Source of the DNA: Chitinophagaceae bacterium
GTDB lineage: Bacteria > Bacteroidota > Bacteroidia > Chitinophagales > Chitinophagaceae
Length of the DNA: 5,662 bases
NCBI GenBank assembly: GCA_008080615.1
Contig: VIKJ01000135.1
Location: forward strand, 1 to 5,662
Reading direction: 5' to 3'
Of the stretch, positions 5,461 through 5,662 are shown piece by piece. A model generated the notes under the pieces. The model was not told where the DNA came from and searched no databases. It worked only from the letters and a program-made list of their open reading frames with translations. The position numbers and the translations under genes were made by a program. Numbering within the stretch: position 1 is the stretch's first letter; every line of letters starts with the position of its first letter.

Positions 5461-5662
5461 ATGATTGTAGAAATATTAACACCAGAAAAAAAACTGTACA
5501 GCGGAGAAGTATATGGTGTACAGTTGCCTGGTATCAGTGGTTTGTTTGAAGTGTTAGACAAACACGCTCCCATGGTAAGTGCATTGGGTAAGGGCAATTT
5601 GAAAATTTTAGTTGATAAAAAAGAGTCTGCTAATTTTTCAATCCAAAGCGGTTTTGTTGAAG
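5461..5662 (+). CDS. atpC: F1 ATP synthase epsilon subunit, N-terminal part (3' end outside window)
   Basis: This is the epsilon subunit of the ATP synthase central stalk, which couples gamma to the c-ring and can inhibit ATP hydrolysis. Sixty-seven complete codons are present. The sequence starts MIVEILTPEKKLYSGEVYGVQLPG, the usual first strands of the N-terminal beta-sandwich. It continues with the family-typical stretch SGLFEVLDKHAPMVSALGKGNLKI, corresponding to the G-x-hydrophobic-x-hL-x-xHAP core. The C-terminal helices that act as the inhibitory arm lie outside the window. The ATG at 5461 is 26 bases after the atpD stop with no Shine-Dalgarno. The atpD-atpC pair is the standard order and presumably shares the atpD promoter. 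Confidence 0.96.
   Translation, partial: MIVEILTPEKKLYSGEVYGVQLPGISGLFEVLDKHAPMVSALGKGNLKILVDKKESANFSIQSGFVE

Overview
The window reads as ordinary chromosomal DNA from a member of the Bacteroidota, most likely the Chitinophagaceae or a close relative; this placement is inferred. Three things point there. The F1 beta subunit carries an extra block of about 27 residues after its catalytic-glutamate region, as I recall from Bacteroidota homologues. A TAnnTTTG-type -7 promoter box lies upstream of atpD. None of the starts examined has a Shine-Dalgarno sequence. The DNA is AT-rich, and every gene is intact except the two cut by the window edges.

Layout: (1) Positions 1-1908 (+) hold the 3' part of glpD (FAD-dependent glycerol-3-phosphate dehydrogenase) followed 34 bases later by glpF (glycerol facilitator), a glycerol uptake and oxidation unit whose kinase gene would be expected upstream. 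(2) Positions 1931-2926 (-) hold an AI-2E/PerM-family membrane protein, convergent with glpF and divergent from the next operon. (3) Positions 2976-3835 (+) hold a tight three-gene unit: a YtxH-like membrane-anchored helix protein, a two-helix holin-superfamily III (YqjE-like) membrane protein, and an 88-residue protein I do not recognise whose start overlaps the previous stop by 8 bases. (4) Positions 3836-3928 are an intergenic region with a T-tract, a good Bacteroidota -7 box and a small perfect hairpin. (5) Positions 3929-5662 (+) hold atpD and the first 67 codons of atpC, encoding the beta and epsilon subunits of the F1 ATP synthase.

Functionally, glpF and glpD bring in glycerol and pass electrons from glycerol-3-phosphate to the quinone pool, while atpDC encode F1 subunits of the ATP synthase. 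They sit on the same strand but are separated by unrelated membrane-protein genes, so no co-regulation is implied. The least understood part is the three-gene unit at 2976-3835. Its order and architecture resemble the enterobacterial yqjD-yqjE-yqjK cluster, and it is the best candidate here for an under-described system. There is no CRISPR array, tRNA, rRNA, insertion sequence or sign of prophage.
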